A stretch of 42,995 nt of DNA from Pseudomonadota bacterium (lineage in GTDB: Bacteria; Pseudomonadota; Gammaproteobacteria; Xanthomonadales; Rhodanobacteraceae), in NCBI GenBank assembly GCA_021793575.1, contig JAJYSM010000025.1:1-42995 (forward strand). The letters are read 5' to 3'. Below, piece after piece: positions 1 to 9,772 of the stretch. The notes below the pieces were generated by a model. It was not told the origin of the DNA, ran no database searches, and saw only the letters and a program-made list of their open reading frames with translations. How positions within the stretch are numbered: position 1 is the stretch's first letter; the number at the start of each line of letters is the position of its first letter. Made by a program: the position numbers and the translations under genes.

Positions 1-126
1 CGATGTGCTGACCCGGCTGCCGACCACGCTCGATCGCGACATCGGTACGCTGCTGCCATGCAGCTGGCAGCCGATCGCCTAAACCAAGTTACGCCGTCGC
101 GCGAGGTGTCGTTGCCGGACGCTTAC
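1..126 (+). mobile_element. Right end of an IS66-family insertion sequence
   Basis: The window opens inside an IS66-like element. Positions 2-82 encode the transposase C-terminus, and about 44 bp of non-coding end follows. The element appears to stop at 126, where the strand reads ...CGGACGCTTAC; its complement starts GTAAGCGTCCG, the GTAA-type terminus usual for IS66 inverted repeats. The 8 bp after it (127-134, AGTTCGCT) would be the target duplication, but the left copy lies outside the window, so this cannot be checked. A CPBP protease reading frame starts directly after the boundary, which supports the placement. Confidence 0.6.
2..82 (+). CDS. IS66-family transposase (TnpC), C-terminal fragment
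   Basis: An open frame enters from the left edge and ends at TAA 80-82, giving 26 residues. Its pattern DVLTRLP...IGTLLPCSWQP resembles the short C-terminal element of IS66 transposases, whose usual form is DVLTRLP...IDELLPWNW. No catalytic residue lies in the visible part. The call rests on this tail together with the GTAA-type end 44 bp downstream. Whether the full transposase is intact cannot be judged from this window. Confidence 0.55.
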   Translation, partial: DVLTRLPTTLDRDIGTLLPCSWQPIA

Positions 127-526
127 AGTTCGCTTGAGACCGGCACTGGTCAAGCAGCAACTCGCGGCGCTTCGCTTCATGTTGCCGACCACTCGCTCGC
201 AACGCCTGTAGTGGGTGCTGGTATGCCTTGCCGCCGGGATCGGCGAGGAATGGGTCTATCGCGGTTTCGTGTTGCACTACCTCACCACCGCATGGCCGGG
301 GTTGGCCGGCTGGGTCGTGCTGCTGGTGGCAGCAACCGTGTTTGGCGTGGGGCATGCCTATCAAGCCACCGCGGTGACGGGTCTGCTGCTGAGTGTGCTG
401 TACCTGGGCACCGGCAACCTGCTGTTGCCGATGCTGGTGCATACCCTGCCGAAGCTGCACCAGCGACTTCCGGCTCCCGATGACAGGGATATGAGGGGCT
501 ACAGGCGCTTCTTCGCCGCAAGGTAG
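127..526 (+). pseudogene. CPBP-family intramembrane protease, 5'-truncated by the IS and carrying an amber codon
   Basis: Reading frame 2 downstream of the IS end encodes the C-terminal part of a CPBP (Abi/CAAX-like) intramembrane glutamic protease. Motif 1 is EEWVYR (EExxxR), motif 2 is FGVGH (FxxxH), and a third His lies in LPMLVHTLP, all within hydrophobic helices. Homology-like sequence begins immediately after the IS (RPALVKQQLAALRFMLP), so the element interrupted the gene and its N-terminal helices are missing here. An in-frame TAG at 209-211 sits where a Trp is likely (RL*WVLV). Translation could restart at GTG 215, but that product would lack the first helices. The 3' end overlaps the convergent relE gene by 28 bp. 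Confidence 0.75.
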
Positions 527-783
527 GCTAGCCCCTTCTCGCGCTTGCCCATCGCCACCATGGTCACCACCAGCACCTTGTCCTGCACCTGGTACACGAG
601 CCGGTAGCCGGAGGCGCGTAGCTTGATCTTGTAGCAGTCGGGCAGGCCGTGCAGCCGGTCGGCGGGAACACGCGGATGCTCCAGCCTCTCGGCCAGCTTT
701 TTTTTCAACTGTTCGCGGATATCGGAAGACAGCTTGCGCCATTCCTTCAGCGCGGACTCGACGAACTCCAGGCTATAGCTCAT
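499..783 (-). CDS. relE: RelE-family mRNA interferase toxin
   Basis: This 94-residue protein matches the length and pattern of E. coli RelE throughout, including ALKEWRKL, REQLKKKL and the CYKIKLRASGYRLVYQV core. The residues used by RelE for ribosome-dependent mRNA cleavage are all present: K52, K54, R61 and R81. It is expected to cut mRNA in the ribosomal A site when not bound by its antitoxin. The ATG at 783 overlaps the end of the antitoxin gene by 11 bp, so the two are translationally coupled with the antitoxin first. The gene looks intact even though it sits beside an IS insertion and a broken protease gene, which suggests an accessory island. Confidence 0.93.
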   Translation of the reverse strand: MSYSLEFVESALKEWRKLSSDIREQLKKKLAERLEHPRVPADRLHGLPDCYKIKLRASGYRLVYQVQDKVLVVTMVAMGKREKGLAYLAAKKRL

Positions 784-1018
784 CGAGCTTGACCTTCACC
801 CTGCGCTCGCCGCTACGAGCTCGCACCAATTCGGACAGTTCCAAGTCGTCCAGCCTGTCCAGCAGGCGCTTGTAGGTTTCCGCTGGCACGAGGTAGGCGC
901 TGGGCCTGTTGTGCACGAGCACGGCGACCGATTCGCCGTCGGCTGCCTCGATCACGGCGCTCGGGTTGCGCTTGAGTTCGGTGATGCTGATGCTGGCACC
1001 AGCCAGGATGGCTTCCAT
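773..1018 (-). CDS. Phd/YefM (StbD-like) antitoxin partner of RelE
   Basis: This 81-residue antitoxin has a Phd/YefM-type N-terminal DNA-binding fold (SISITELKRNPSAVIEAADGE, then VAVLVHNRPSAYLVP) and a charged C-terminal tail expected to wrap the toxin. The ATG at 1018 is chosen because GGAG lies 8 nt upstream in the transcript; an ATG 33 nt further out would add 11 residues without a Shine-Dalgarno site. A perfect 13-bp inverted repeat surrounds this start codon. Such antitoxins usually repress their own operon, and that repeat is the obvious operator. Confidence 0.88.
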   Translation of the reverse strand: MEAILAGASISITELKRNPSAVIEAADGESVAVLVHNRPSAYLVPAETYKRLLDRLDDLELSELVRARSGERRVKVKLDEL

Positions 1019-1048
1019 ATTCGTCTCCAGATTCAGAGACGAATATGG
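1015..1048. promoter_or_regulatory. Perfect 13-bp inverted repeat over the start of the antitoxin gene
   Basis: CCATATTCGTCTC (1015-1027) and GAGACGAATATGG (1036-1048) are exact inverted copies with an 8-bp spacer. The repeat contains the antitoxin start codon and its Shine-Dalgarno site. It can serve as an operator for YefM/RelE autorepression. In mRNA it would form a hairpin hiding the ribosome binding site. Confidence 0.75.
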
Positions 1049-1164
1049 CACGCAAGCAGAAACGCTTCAAGCAGCGGCAAGGCATGCGCCTGTCGTGAAG
1101 TAACGACGTGAGTCAGGCACTTTCGGTCGAACAACAAAAAGGCAACCTCATCCAACGCCTGGTT

Positions 1165-1515
1165 TCAAGCCGCCTTGATCACAAATTCGCTGGCCTTCGC
1201 CACTGGGCGCACCGTTTTCAGCTCGCGCTGCATCTCGACGAGACCATAGCGCTCCATGGTCTTGAGCGTACGCGACAAGTTACTGGGTGCGCGCCCGGTG
1301 AACGCCGCGAGCTGGCTCAATGACTCGGGTTTCTGCTCCCGGATCACGCGCAGCAGCGCACGGTTGTCGTCGGACAACACCTCGGCCAGCGAGCGCATGG
1401 AGGTGAACCAGATCCTTGGCTCGTTGGGGCGTGGCTGGTGGTCGCCACGCGCAATGGCCAGCGCGCGGGCGCGGATGGCTTGCTGGGATGCGATGCCAAT
1501 GACCATTTTCTTCAT
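1165..1515 (-). CDS. TumA-type helix-turn-helix antitoxin
   Basis: This 116-residue protein has a winged-helix/MarR-like DNA-binding region at about residues 55-105 (ALLRVIREQKPESLSQLAAFTGRAPSNLSRTLKTMERYGLV). It starts with an ATGA overlap at the end of the upstream DUF6516 gene. This pairing, a DUF6516 protein followed by a short HTH protein with an N-terminal arm, is the arrangement of TumE/TumA toxin-antitoxin loci. It should neutralise the partner and repress the operon. The C-terminus has no motif I recognise. An isolated MarR-like regulator is less likely given the overlap. Confidence 0.75.
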   Translation of the reverse strand: MKKMVIGIASQQAIRARALAIARGDHQPRPNEPRIWFTSMRSLAEVLSDDNRALLRVIREQKPESLSQLAAFTGRAPSNLSRTLKTMERYGLVEMQRELKTVRPVAKASEFVIKAA

Positions 1516-1877
1516 GACTTCATTTCCTCAAGAACACGGTCGACTTCGTTGAAGAAATCCTCCAGCAACTGCTGCGGACTGGTGAATTCGTACGGCACGC
1601 CCTTATCACGGGTGTGACGATGGCGATGGTCGTAGGCCAGACGCCGACCTGCATAGCGTTTGCGCTTCGGTGGCTTGACGGCATGCGCATTGTCGAAACC
1701 GAGTAACCGCGTGCCGTGGCGATCATGCAGTGTCAGTGCATAGCGCACGCCGTGGGGCACGTGCTCACTTCTCTCGATACGCCATGCTTCGATCTTGATC
1801 CAGTAACCGTTGCCTTGGTCGTAGATCTCGTCGTTGAGCAACAGCAGTGTCTCCAGTCCTGTGTCTTCCGTTGACAT
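1512..1877 (-). CDS. TumE-family (DUF6516) toxin
   Basis: This 121-residue protein begins with a stretch typical of DUF6516 (NDEIYDQGNGYWIKIEAWRI), continues through a basic segment (PPKRKRYAGRRLAYDHRHRH) and ends in an acidic helix (LLEDFFNEVDRVLEEM). The family is annotated as the toxin of the TumE/TumA system; its mechanism is not evident from the sequence. It is the first gene of a two-gene unit and overlaps the HTH gene by 4 bp. The upstream region holds a 15-bp palindrome, and no Shine-Dalgarno site precedes the ATG, so the transcript may be leaderless or nearly so. Confidence 0.72.
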   Translation of the reverse strand: MSTEDTGLETLLLLNDEIYDQGNGYWIKIEAWRIERSEHVPHGVRYALTLHDRHGTRLLGFDNAHAVKPPKRKRYAGRRLAYDHRHRHTRDKGVPYEFTSPQQLLEDFFNEVDRVLEEMKS

Positions 1878-1884
1878 GACTATA

Positions 1885-1899
1885 TATCATCCGATGATA
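1885..1899. promoter_or_regulatory. Palindrome upstream of the TumE/TumA pair
   Basis: TATCATC-C-GATGATA is a perfect 7-bp inverted repeat with a 1-bp centre, 7 bp before the ATG of the first gene, in an AT-rich promoter-like patch. It is the likely operator for the HTH antitoxin; this is an inference from position and symmetry. Confidence 0.5.
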
Positions 1900-1987
1900 A
1901 CTTGACTTGTTTCCGTCAAACCTTTGATCCACTGGATCCAGCTGGCGCTGGGATGACGATCGAAGCAGGGGCACAGTGGTCTGCCCT

Positions 1988-3658
<1,671 letters not shown>

Positions 3659-3999
3659 GGGCGAATCCTGTCGGTACGGCAAGGCATGAAGCCTGATTAT
3701 GCGGCGCAGGCTTGGTCACCGCCATGGCGTACCGTTCGCGCAACGAGCCCACTGCGGTACCGCTCGGTGCGGGATCCGGCAGCGGACGGCAAGCCACGCG
3801 GCAGATGCCCGCCGCTGGACGGGCAAATCAGCGGCAATATCCGTACCATCGCGTTGTTGCGGCATGCCCGTCGCGATCGCCGCAACTGGCCGCCGCGCCG
3901 CGCCGCGCCGCAAGCCGTTTGACCGGCCCCGGGCAAAGGCAGAAACTGCCGTCGGGGGATCCCGGGTAGACGATCGCAAACCACGGCGGGGAGTCAACC
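3659..3999. other. Intergenic region upstream of hutU and of a secreted-protein gene
   Basis: These 341 bp lie between divergent genes. I see short GCCGC iterations near 3893-3910 and a GGGGAG Shine-Dalgarno site before 4000. There is no convincing gene, terminator or promoter pair. Confidence 0.4.
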
Positions 4000-4566
4000 A
4001 TGCGTGCAAGAATCGCGATGAACCGATTCGTCCTTGTCACCACCATGTTCGCAGTCGCGGGCGCAGTGCAGGCGGCAGGCAAGAAGGCGCCGACTGACGC
4101 GCAATTGATCCAGAGCGCCATGCGTGCCGCACCCGCACACGTCGCCAAAGCCGCGACGATCGTGGCGATGGACGCGGACGGACAAATGCGCACGCTGCGC
4201 AAGGGCACGAACCAGTTCACGTGCATGCCGGACAACCCGGCGACGCCGGGCCCGGATTCCATGTGCATGGACAACAACGCAATGGCCTGGGCGCAGGCGT
4301 GGATGACGCACAAGACGCCGCCGCCGGGAAAACTGGGCCTGATGTACATGCTGGAAGGCGGCACGGATGCGAGCAACACCGATCCGTACGCGACCAAGCC
4401 GCAAAGCGGCAATCACTGGATCAAGACCGGGCCGCACCTGATGATAGTGGGCACGGATCAGACGTTCTACGACAACTATCCGAAGAGCGCAGATCCGGAT
4501 ACGTCCGTGCCGTATGTGATGTGGGCCGGGACGCCCTACGAGCATCTGATGGCACCCATTCGCTGA
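4000..4566 (+). CDS. Uncharacterised secreted protein
   Basis: I do not recognise this 188-residue protein. It has a signal peptide (RFVLVTTMFAVAGAVQAAG, cleavage likely after QAA at about 26) and then a soluble domain rich in Met, Asp and Pro. Two cysteines (C75 and C89) flank a Pro-rich loop and could form a disulfide. The C-terminal half is conserved-looking (GLMYMLEGGTDASNTDP, WIKTGPHLMIVG, PYVMWAGTPYEHLM). GGGGAG upstream supports the ATG at 4000; a second Met at residue 7 would leave a shorter signal peptide. It is monocistronic and convergent with the DUF6165 gene. A periplasmic location is likely; no function is proposed. Confidence 0.8.
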   Translation: MRARIAMNRFVLVTTMFAVAGAVQAAGKKAPTDAQLIQSAMRAAPAHVAKAATIVAMDADGQMRTLRKGTNQFTCMPDNPATPGPDSMCMDNNAMAWAQAWMTHKTPPPGKLGLMYMLEGGTDASNTDPYATKPQSGNHWIKTGPHLMIVGTDQTFYDNYPKSADPDTSVPYVMWAGTPYEHLMAPIR

Positions 4567-4615
4567 TCGGTGTTGCTCTCACCAAGGCAGGAAGACCCGT
4601 GTCGGCGGGGAAAAC

Positions 4616-5014
4616 TCACACCGCGCGGTAATCCTGATACGACTTTTCCTCGACCAGCTGCGAGCCGAGCTTGAGGTTGATCTCGCGCTTGAACGCCGCG
4701 CGCTCGTCGTTGCGGAAGTACACCGCGCGCGCCAGTTCGATGAACTCCTGGTCGAACGCCTGCGCACGCTCCTTCAGGCGGATCTTGTCCTCGATCTCCC
4801 ACAGCAGTTCGTTCACCGCGTGCAGGCGGGTGCGCTCGTCGACGATGTCGGTGTGCGAGGCCGCGTGATTGGCCCAGGTGGCGTTGAGCAGGTCGAGCTC
4901 GCTGCGCACGTTGGCCAGCTTGGCGGGGTCGGTGATGCGGCGCGACTTGATCTCGAGAATGGTGATCTTGTCGATCAGCTCGCCGTACGACACCGGGGTC
5001 TGGATGAGACTCAT
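4616..5014 (-). CDS. DUF6165 family protein
   Basis: This 132-residue cytoplasmic protein is mostly helical and charged. It starts with the family pattern SYGELIDKITILEIKSRRI, followed by long helices with RSELDLLNATW and VNELLWEIEDKIR. DUF6165 has no assigned biochemical role that I know of. The gene lies 27 bp behind the ammonia-lyase gene on the same strand, so the two are probably cotranscribed. There is no signal peptide or membrane segment. Confidence 0.8.
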   Translation of the reverse strand: MSLIQTPVSYGELIDKITILEIKSRRITDPAKLANVRSELDLLNATWANHAASHTDIVDERTRLHAVNELLWEIEDKIRLKERAQAFDQEFIELARAVYFRNDERAAFKREINLKLGSQLVEEKSYQDYRAV

Positions 5015-5041
5015 GGATGGGTTTCCGTGCAGTGGGGTGAA

Positions 5042-6946
5042 TCAGTGCGGGCGACGAAACGCGCCCTGTCGAACCAGCTCGCAGGCGGTGCGCACCTCGC
5101 CATCCATGGCGCGGTCGCGATGCATGAAGCCGATATGCCGACGCAGGATCGCATGCGCCTCGCGCACGCGGGTGCCGGCATGGAAATCGCCGGCAGCGGC
5201 GAGCGCCGCGGCCAGCTGCTGCACCTCGGCGACGAACTGCGCGTAGTGCGGCTGACCTTCGTGCGGCGCGTTGGCGACCTTGCCGGCCAGCGCGAGCCAG
5301 CCACCGCGGCCGGCGAGCCGGCGCGCCGCGTTCAACATGGTCTGGCGGTAATCCAGCGCCTGCGCCGCGGTGTACAGCTCCAGCGCCAGCACGTGGCCGA
5401 GATCCTCGGTCATCTCCAGCACGTGGCGGGCCTCGTTGGCGCCCATCGAGACATGGTCTTCGGCGTTGGCGCTGGTCGGCACCGAGTACACGCTGGCCGG
5501 ATGCGCGCGCGTGGCCAGGTCGTTGACCAGCGCCGCAGCGGTGTACTGCACGATCATGAAGCCGGAATCGGTGCCGTCCTCGTTGCCGGTGAGAAAGGCC
5601 GGCAGGCCATCGTTGGTGGCCGGGTCGACCAGCTTGTTCAGGCGACGTTCGGAGATCGAGGCTAGCACCGGCAGCGCCGCCTTCACGTAGCTCATCGCCA
5701 GCGCCAGCGGCATGCCGTGGAAGTGGCCGGCTGAAATGACTTGCTCCTCGATGAACTGGGCGTCGTCGTTGTCCGGGAAGATCAGCGGATTGTCGGTGAC
5801 CGCGTTGAGTTCAATGTCGATCACGCGGCACGCCTGCGCCCACGCGTCGCGCACGGCGCCGTGCACCTGCGGCATGCAGCGCAGGCTGTAGGCATCCTGC
5901 GGCTGGTGTTTCTTGCCGCCCTTGAACGGCAGGAACCGCGCATAGAACGCCTCGCGTCCGTGGCGCTGGTTGGCCGGCACCCAGTCCCAGCAGATATCGA
6001 AGCTCAGCGCCTGATCATCCGCCTCGCTCCACGCCTCGGCGCTCCACGACTTGAAGCGCGGCACCAGGTGATAGGGAATATCCATCAGGGTGGAGCCGGC
6101 CAGCAGCTCGCGCACCTGCGCGGCGGTTTCCAGCTGCCCCGGATGCGGGCGCAGCGCGTGCACCTCGGGCCGCAGCGCGCCGCTGCGGCCGGCGAACGCG
6201 TCCAGCGTCATCGCCGCGGCCAGGTCGGCGGTATCCAGCAGCTGCTCCAGCGCATCCAGCGCCAGCGCGGCGGTGGCCAGCATCTGCGCGGTGCCGTTGT
6301 TCAGCGCCAGACCTTCCTTGAATGACAGCCGGATCGGCGTGAGGCCCGCACGCTTCAGCGCCTCCGCACCGGACACGCGCTCGCCCTGATAAAACGCCTC
6401 GCCGCCGCCCAGCAGCACGATCGCCAGATGCGACAACGGCGCCAGATCGCCGCTGGCGCCGACCGAACCCTTCTCCGGCACCACCGGCACCACGCCGGCG
6501 TTGAGCATCGCGGCAAGCGCTTCCAGCGTGCTCACCCGGATACCCGAGTGGCCGCGCATCAGCGTGTTGATGCGGATCAACAGCATCGCCCGCACCACGC
6601 CCTCGCCAAACGGCTTACCCACACAGACCGCATGGGTGATGATCAGGTTGTGCTGCAACTCTTCCAGCAGCGTGCCTGCGGGCTGCTCGGGATTGCCGCC
6701 CGGCAGCTCGTCGCGCAGACGATGCGCGCCCAGCAGCTTGTCGGCGTTGCTGCCGAAGCCGGTGGTGACGCCGTAGATCGGTTCGCCACAGCTGACTTTC
6801 TTGGCCAGGAAATCCGCCGCGCGCTGCACGCGCTCCAGGCCGGCCGGCGCCAGCGCGACGCCGGCGCCGTGCCGCGCCACCGCCACCAGCTGGGCGCGCG
6901 TCAGGCTGTTGCCGTCAAGGAAGATGGTGTCGTCGGATCTGCTCAC
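5042..6946 (-). CDS. hutH: Aromatic amino acid ammonia-lyase, probable histidine ammonia-lyase (long variant)
   Basis: This is a member of the MIO-cofactor lyase family, which removes ammonia from His, Phe or Tyr; HutH makes urocanate. The Ala-Ser-Gly triad that cyclises to MIO is A164-S165-G166 (GSVGASGDLAP), the catalytic Tyr is Y58 in GEPIYGVTTGFG, and a His in the selectivity region (IITHAVCVG, H105) favours His over Phe. At 634 residues it is about 120 longer than usual HutH. Roughly 50-60 extra residues, rich in Trp, sit at about 290-350 between RPHPGQ and DAYSLRC, and the C-terminus is also extended. It starts at GTG with GAGG upstream. The hutU gene nearby supports a role in histidine breakdown, but substrate is inferred. 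Confidence 0.82.
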   Translation of the reverse strand: MSRSDDTIFLDGNSLTRAQLVAVARHGAGVALAPAGLERVQRAADFLAKKVSCGEPIYGVTTGFGSNADKLLGAHRLRDELPGGNPEQPAGTLLEELQHNLIITHAVCVGKPFGEGVVRAMLLIRINTLMRGHSGIRVSTLEALAAMLNAGVVPVVPEKGSVGASGDLAPLSHLAIVLLGGGEAFYQGERVSGAEALKRAGLTPIRLSFKEGLALNNGTAQMLATAALALDALEQLLDTADLAAAMTLDAFAGRSGALRPEVHALRPHPGQLETAAQVRELLAGSTLMDIPYHLVPRFKSWSAEAWSEADDQALSFDICWDWVPANQRHGREAFYARFLPFKGGKKHQPQDAYSLRCMPQVHGAVRDAWAQACRVIDIELNAVTDNPLIFPDNDDAQFIEEQVISAGHFHGMPLALAMSYVKAALPVLASISERRLNKLVDPATNDGLPAFLTGNEDGTDSGFMIVQYTAAALVNDLATRAHPASVYSVPTSANAEDHVSMGANEARHVLEMTEDLGHVLALELYTAAQALDYRQTMLNAARRLAGRGGWLALAGKVANAPHEGQPHYAQFVAEVQQLAAALAAAGDFHAGTRVREAHAILRRHIGFMHRDRAMDGEVRTACELVRQGAFRRPH

Positions 6947-7029
6947 GGCTGCCTCATGGGGGAATCGACTCGTGACATGCTGGGATCAATCGGTGTGGCC
7001 GGCCCTGCCCGCGGCGGCCGGCGGGCGTA

Positions 7030-8418
7030 TCACCCCATCGCCGCGGCCTGCTCCAGCTCCACCCGCAGGGTCTTGATCAGCTCGCCGCGCGCCACTTCGA
7101 ACTGGTCTTCGCGGCGCAGATCCTTGACCGTCACCACGCCCTTGGCCAGCTCGTCCTCACCCAGCACGATCACGAAGCGAATGCCGGCGCGATCGGCGTA
7201 CTTGAACTGCCGCGCGAGCTTGGCGCCCTCCAGCACCACCTCGGTGGCGATGCCGGCGCCGCGCAGTTCGCCGGCCAGCGCCAGGTAGGCCGGCAGCTGC
7301 GCCGCATCCATCTGGGTCACCAGCACGTCCACCGTGCTGTGGGCGGTGTTGATGAGGCCGGCGTCGCGCAGCTGCCAGTACAGACGGGTCAGGCCGATCG
7401 AGATGCCTACACCCGGAAGCTGCGACTTGGTGTACTGGCTGGCCAGGTTCTCGTAGCGGCCGCCCGAGCAGATCGAGCCGATCTGCGGATGATCGTTGAG
7501 GGTGGTTTCGTAGACCGTGCCAGTGTAGTAGTCGAGGCCGCGGGCGATCGACAGGTTCAGCGCGTAATGCGATTCCGGCACGCCGAAGGCGTGGATCAGG
7601 CGCAGCACTTCCTTCAGCTCGTCGCGGCCCTGCTCCATCGCCGCGGGGCCGCTGCCCAGCGCATCGAGCTTGTCGAGGGCATCCTGCAGCGAGGTCGAGC
7701 GCACCTGCACGAAGGCGAGAATCTTCTGCGCCACCTCGGCGCTCAAACCGAATGCCGCGCCGGTGAGCGTGTCACGCACGGCATCGGCGCCGCGCTTGTC
7801 CAGCTTGTCCACCTCGCGCAGCACCAGCGTCTGCTGCTCGCCGTCGACCAGGCCGAGGCTTTCCAGATAGCCGCGCATCAGCTTGCGGTTGTTGAGCTGG
7901 ATGGTGAACGCGCCGATGTTCAGCTCGCGGAACACGCTGTAGATCACCGCCGGAATCTCGGCGTCGTAGCGCACCGACAGCGAGTCCTTGCCGATCACGT
8001 CGATGTCGCACTGATAGAACTCGCGGAAGCGCCCGCGCTGGGCGCGTTCGCCGCGATACACCTTCTGCATCTGGTAGCGACGGAACGGAAAACTCAGCTC
8101 GCGCTCGTGCTCGGCTACGTAGCGCGCCAGCGGCACGGTGAGATCGAAGCGCAGCGCCAGTTCCGGCACGCCATCGGTGTCCTTGTCGACGGCGTTGAGC
8201 GCGCCGGTGGACTGCACGAAATACACCTGCCGCTCGGTCTCGCCGCCGGTCTTGGTCAGCAGAATGTCGGAGTACTCGATCACCGGCGTCTCGATCGGCA
8301 GGAAACCGAAGCGCTCGTAGTTGCGGCGGATCACGTCGAGCATGCGCTGGAACGCAATCTGGTCGAGCGGCAGCAACTCGAGCACGCCGGGCATGGTGCG
8401 GGCCGGGGTAAGCGCCAT
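7030..8418 (-). CDS. hisS: Histidine--tRNA ligase
   Basis: This class II aminoacyl-tRNA synthetase charges tRNA-His. The 462-residue protein carries motif 1 in the N-terminal region, motif 2 ([27 protein letters not shown], about 111-136), the histidine-specific [11 protein letters not shown] segment near 300 and a motif 3-like [15 protein letters not shown]-terminal anticodon-binding domain follows (DVLVTQMD...GIATEV...[15 protein letters not shown]). It ends 84 bp before the lyase gene on the same strand, so partial cotranscription is possible. It appears complete. Confidence 0.97.
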   Translation of the reverse strand: MALTPARTMPGVLELLPLDQIAFQRMLDVIRRNYERFGFLPIETPVIEYSDILLTKTGGETERQVYFVQSTGALNAVDKDTDGVPELALRFDLTVPLARYVAEHERELSFPFRRYQMQKVYRGERAQRGRFREFYQCDIDVIGKDSLSVRYDAEIPAVIYSVFRELNIGAFTIQLNNRKLMRGYLESLGLVDGEQQTLVLREVDKLDKRGADAVRDTLTGAAFGLSAEVAQKILAFVQVRSTSLQDALDKLDALGSGPAAMEQGRDELKEVLRLIHAFGVPESHYALNLSIARGLDYYTGTVYETTLNDHPQIGSICSGGRYENLASQYTKSQLPGVGISIGLTRLYWQLRDAGLINTAHSTVDVLVTQMDAAQLPAYLALAGELRGAGIATEVVLEGAKLARQFKYADRAGIRFVIVLGEDELAKGVVTVKDLRREDQFEVARGELIKTLRVELEQAAAMG

Positions 8419-8543
8419 GAAATCCTCTACTCGCGATGGGGGACGATCCGCCTCGCGCGCATCGCGCGACGACAGCCGTCAAGATTAGCAGATGGCCGCC
8501 GCGTGCCGGCACCACGTCAGCACAGCGCATGCATGGCCAGCTG

Positions 8544-8572
8544 TTGCCAAGCCCACGCGCGATGATTAAGAT
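8544..8572 (+). promoter_or_regulatory. Sigma70-type promoter of tRNA-Pro
   Basis: The -35 box TTGCCA is at 8544-8549 and the -10 box TAAGAT at 8567-8572, with a 17-bp spacer. A GC-rich discriminator (GCGGC) follows, typical of stringently controlled stable-RNA promoters. The start would be near 8579, about 7 nt before the mature tRNA. Confidence 0.75.
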
Positions 8573-8585
8573 ATGCGGCTTCCCA

Positions 8586-8662
<77 letters not shown>

Positions 8663-8681
8663 AAAAAAGCAAAGACTTAGG

Positions 8682-8705
8682 CCACTCTCACCGAGTGGTC
8701 TTTTT
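8682..8705 (+). terminator. Rho-independent terminator after tRNA-Pro
   Basis: A hairpin CCACTC-TCACC-GAGTGG at 8682-8698 is followed by TCTTTTT (8699-8705), 20 bp past the tRNA. Confidence 0.8.
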
Positions 8706-8755
8706 CGTTGTAGCAGCCCGGTGACAGCAAACGCCTGGAGATGCCGCAAGGATCC

Positions 8756-9169
8756 TCATGCACCGGGATGTGATGCCTGGAATGCTTTTGTATTCCAGAT
8801 CATGCCAAGGCGAGCAGCCAGCTTGCCCAGCTGCTTGTCCAGCGTCCACAGGCGAGTGCCGGGGGTGATCAGGGCGGATGCCAGCAGCGTTATGTCCGCC
8901 AAGCCGCAACCTTGGTTATACAGATGCTCGCGCTCGATGAAGTCCATGACTTCGGCCTGGCTGGCGGAATGACACTGGCGCAGCCTGGCAAGGTCGGCCA
9001 GCGTTCGCTCGCGTGGTGCGGGGGGAGTACCGCAGGCCAATTCAGTAAGCACAAACGGGTGGATCAGCACCTTGTCCTGCGCCATCAGGCCAACCAGTCC
9101 GACATTGTTCCGGCGGAAGTGATCGACCCAAACACTGGTATCGACCAACACGTTCAGAACGGCAGGCAT
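8756..9169 (-). CDS. vapC: VapC-family PIN-domain ribonuclease toxin
   Basis: This is a 137-residue PIN-domain RNase of the VapC type. The four acidic residues for Mg2+-dependent cleavage are visible: D10 (VLVDTSVWVDHF), E43 (VLTELACG), D92 (GLADITLLAS) and D111 (LWTLDKQL). It overlaps the antitoxin stop by one base (TGATG), so translation is coupled with the antitoxin first. VapC toxins cut specific tRNAs or rRNA; the target here is unknown. The gene is complete and sits next to tRNA-Pro, a common integration neighbourhood, although no att site is visible. Confidence 0.93.
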   Translation of the reverse strand: MPAVLNVLVDTSVWVDHFRRNNVGLVGLMAQDKVLIHPFVLTELACGTPPAPRERTLADLARLRQCHSASQAEVMDFIEREHLYNQGCGLADITLLASALITPGTRLWTLDKQLGKLAARLGMIWNTKAFQASHPGA

Positions 9170-9372
9170 CAGCGGCTCGGTGCTTGACGACGACGCGGCA
9201 CATCCGACATGCCCGGCTCACTGCCGCCAAGAGCGGCAAGACGCTTGGCTGCCTGCACACGGACGAAGGTTCGGATGGCTTCGCGGAAAAGGTCGGCCTT
9301 GTCCATGTCAGGGTCTGCCATATTCAGCGCCTGCTCGTACAAAGTGTCTTCAATGGTGACGGTCGTGCGCAT
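9169..9372 (-). CDS. vapB: VapB-type antitoxin
   Basis: This 67-residue antitoxin starts with the ribbon-helix-helix pattern [16 protein letters not shown], continues with a helix ([26 protein letters not shown]) and ends in a flexible Arg/Pro-rich tail that should bind VapC. The ATG at 9372 is preceded by AAGGAG. An upstream in-frame ATG would add 13 residues but lacks a ribosome site. An 18-bp near-palindrome lies 21 bp upstream and is the likely autoregulatory operator. Confidence 0.9.
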   Translation of the reverse strand: MRTTVTIEDTLYEQALNMADPDMDKADLFREAIRTFVRVQAAKRLAALGGSEPGMSDVPRRRQAPSR

Positions 9373-9392
9373 GGCGATCTCCTTGCGAGCAT

Positions 9393-9410
9393 TGCATAAC
9401 ATGTGATGCA
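9393..9410. promoter_or_regulatory. Near-palindrome upstream of vapBC
   Basis: TGCATAACA and TGTGATGCA are inverted copies matching at 8 of 9 positions, abutting without a spacer. The position before vapB suggests the VapBC operator. Confidence 0.5.
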
Positions 9411-9772
9411 CTTTTACATCTATTCAAGCATCTTCACAAGTTGGCCGCGTGCCGCCGGTGCATTCGGTTCAACCGTCGCCTGCGGGCTCCGGCCAAGACT
9501 GAACAGTGATTCCGTAAGGGACTGTCTGCTTTTCGTCCTTGGCAGGATCTATGGATACCCCCACAGCAGGCAACTCCGGCCTGGCTTGGGCAAGCTGGCG
9601 CGATGCCGCGCGTAACCCGTGCGGGCCGGGCGTCGAATCATCCAGGCCAGCCGCATGCCGAAGAGGGTTCGCCGGATCTTGCGGGATCCCGCCTGCATCC
9701 ACGGCTGGTGCCGGTACGTAACTGCGTTACACGCCATCCGATGACGCACCACTCCTGCCAGCGAGGCCACTC
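9411..9772. other. Intergenic region between vapBC and msrA
   Basis: These 362 bp lie between divergent genes. I find no gene with a ribosome site and plausible composition, no tRNA and no clear terminator. An AGG at about -9 serves msrA. Confidence 0.4.
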
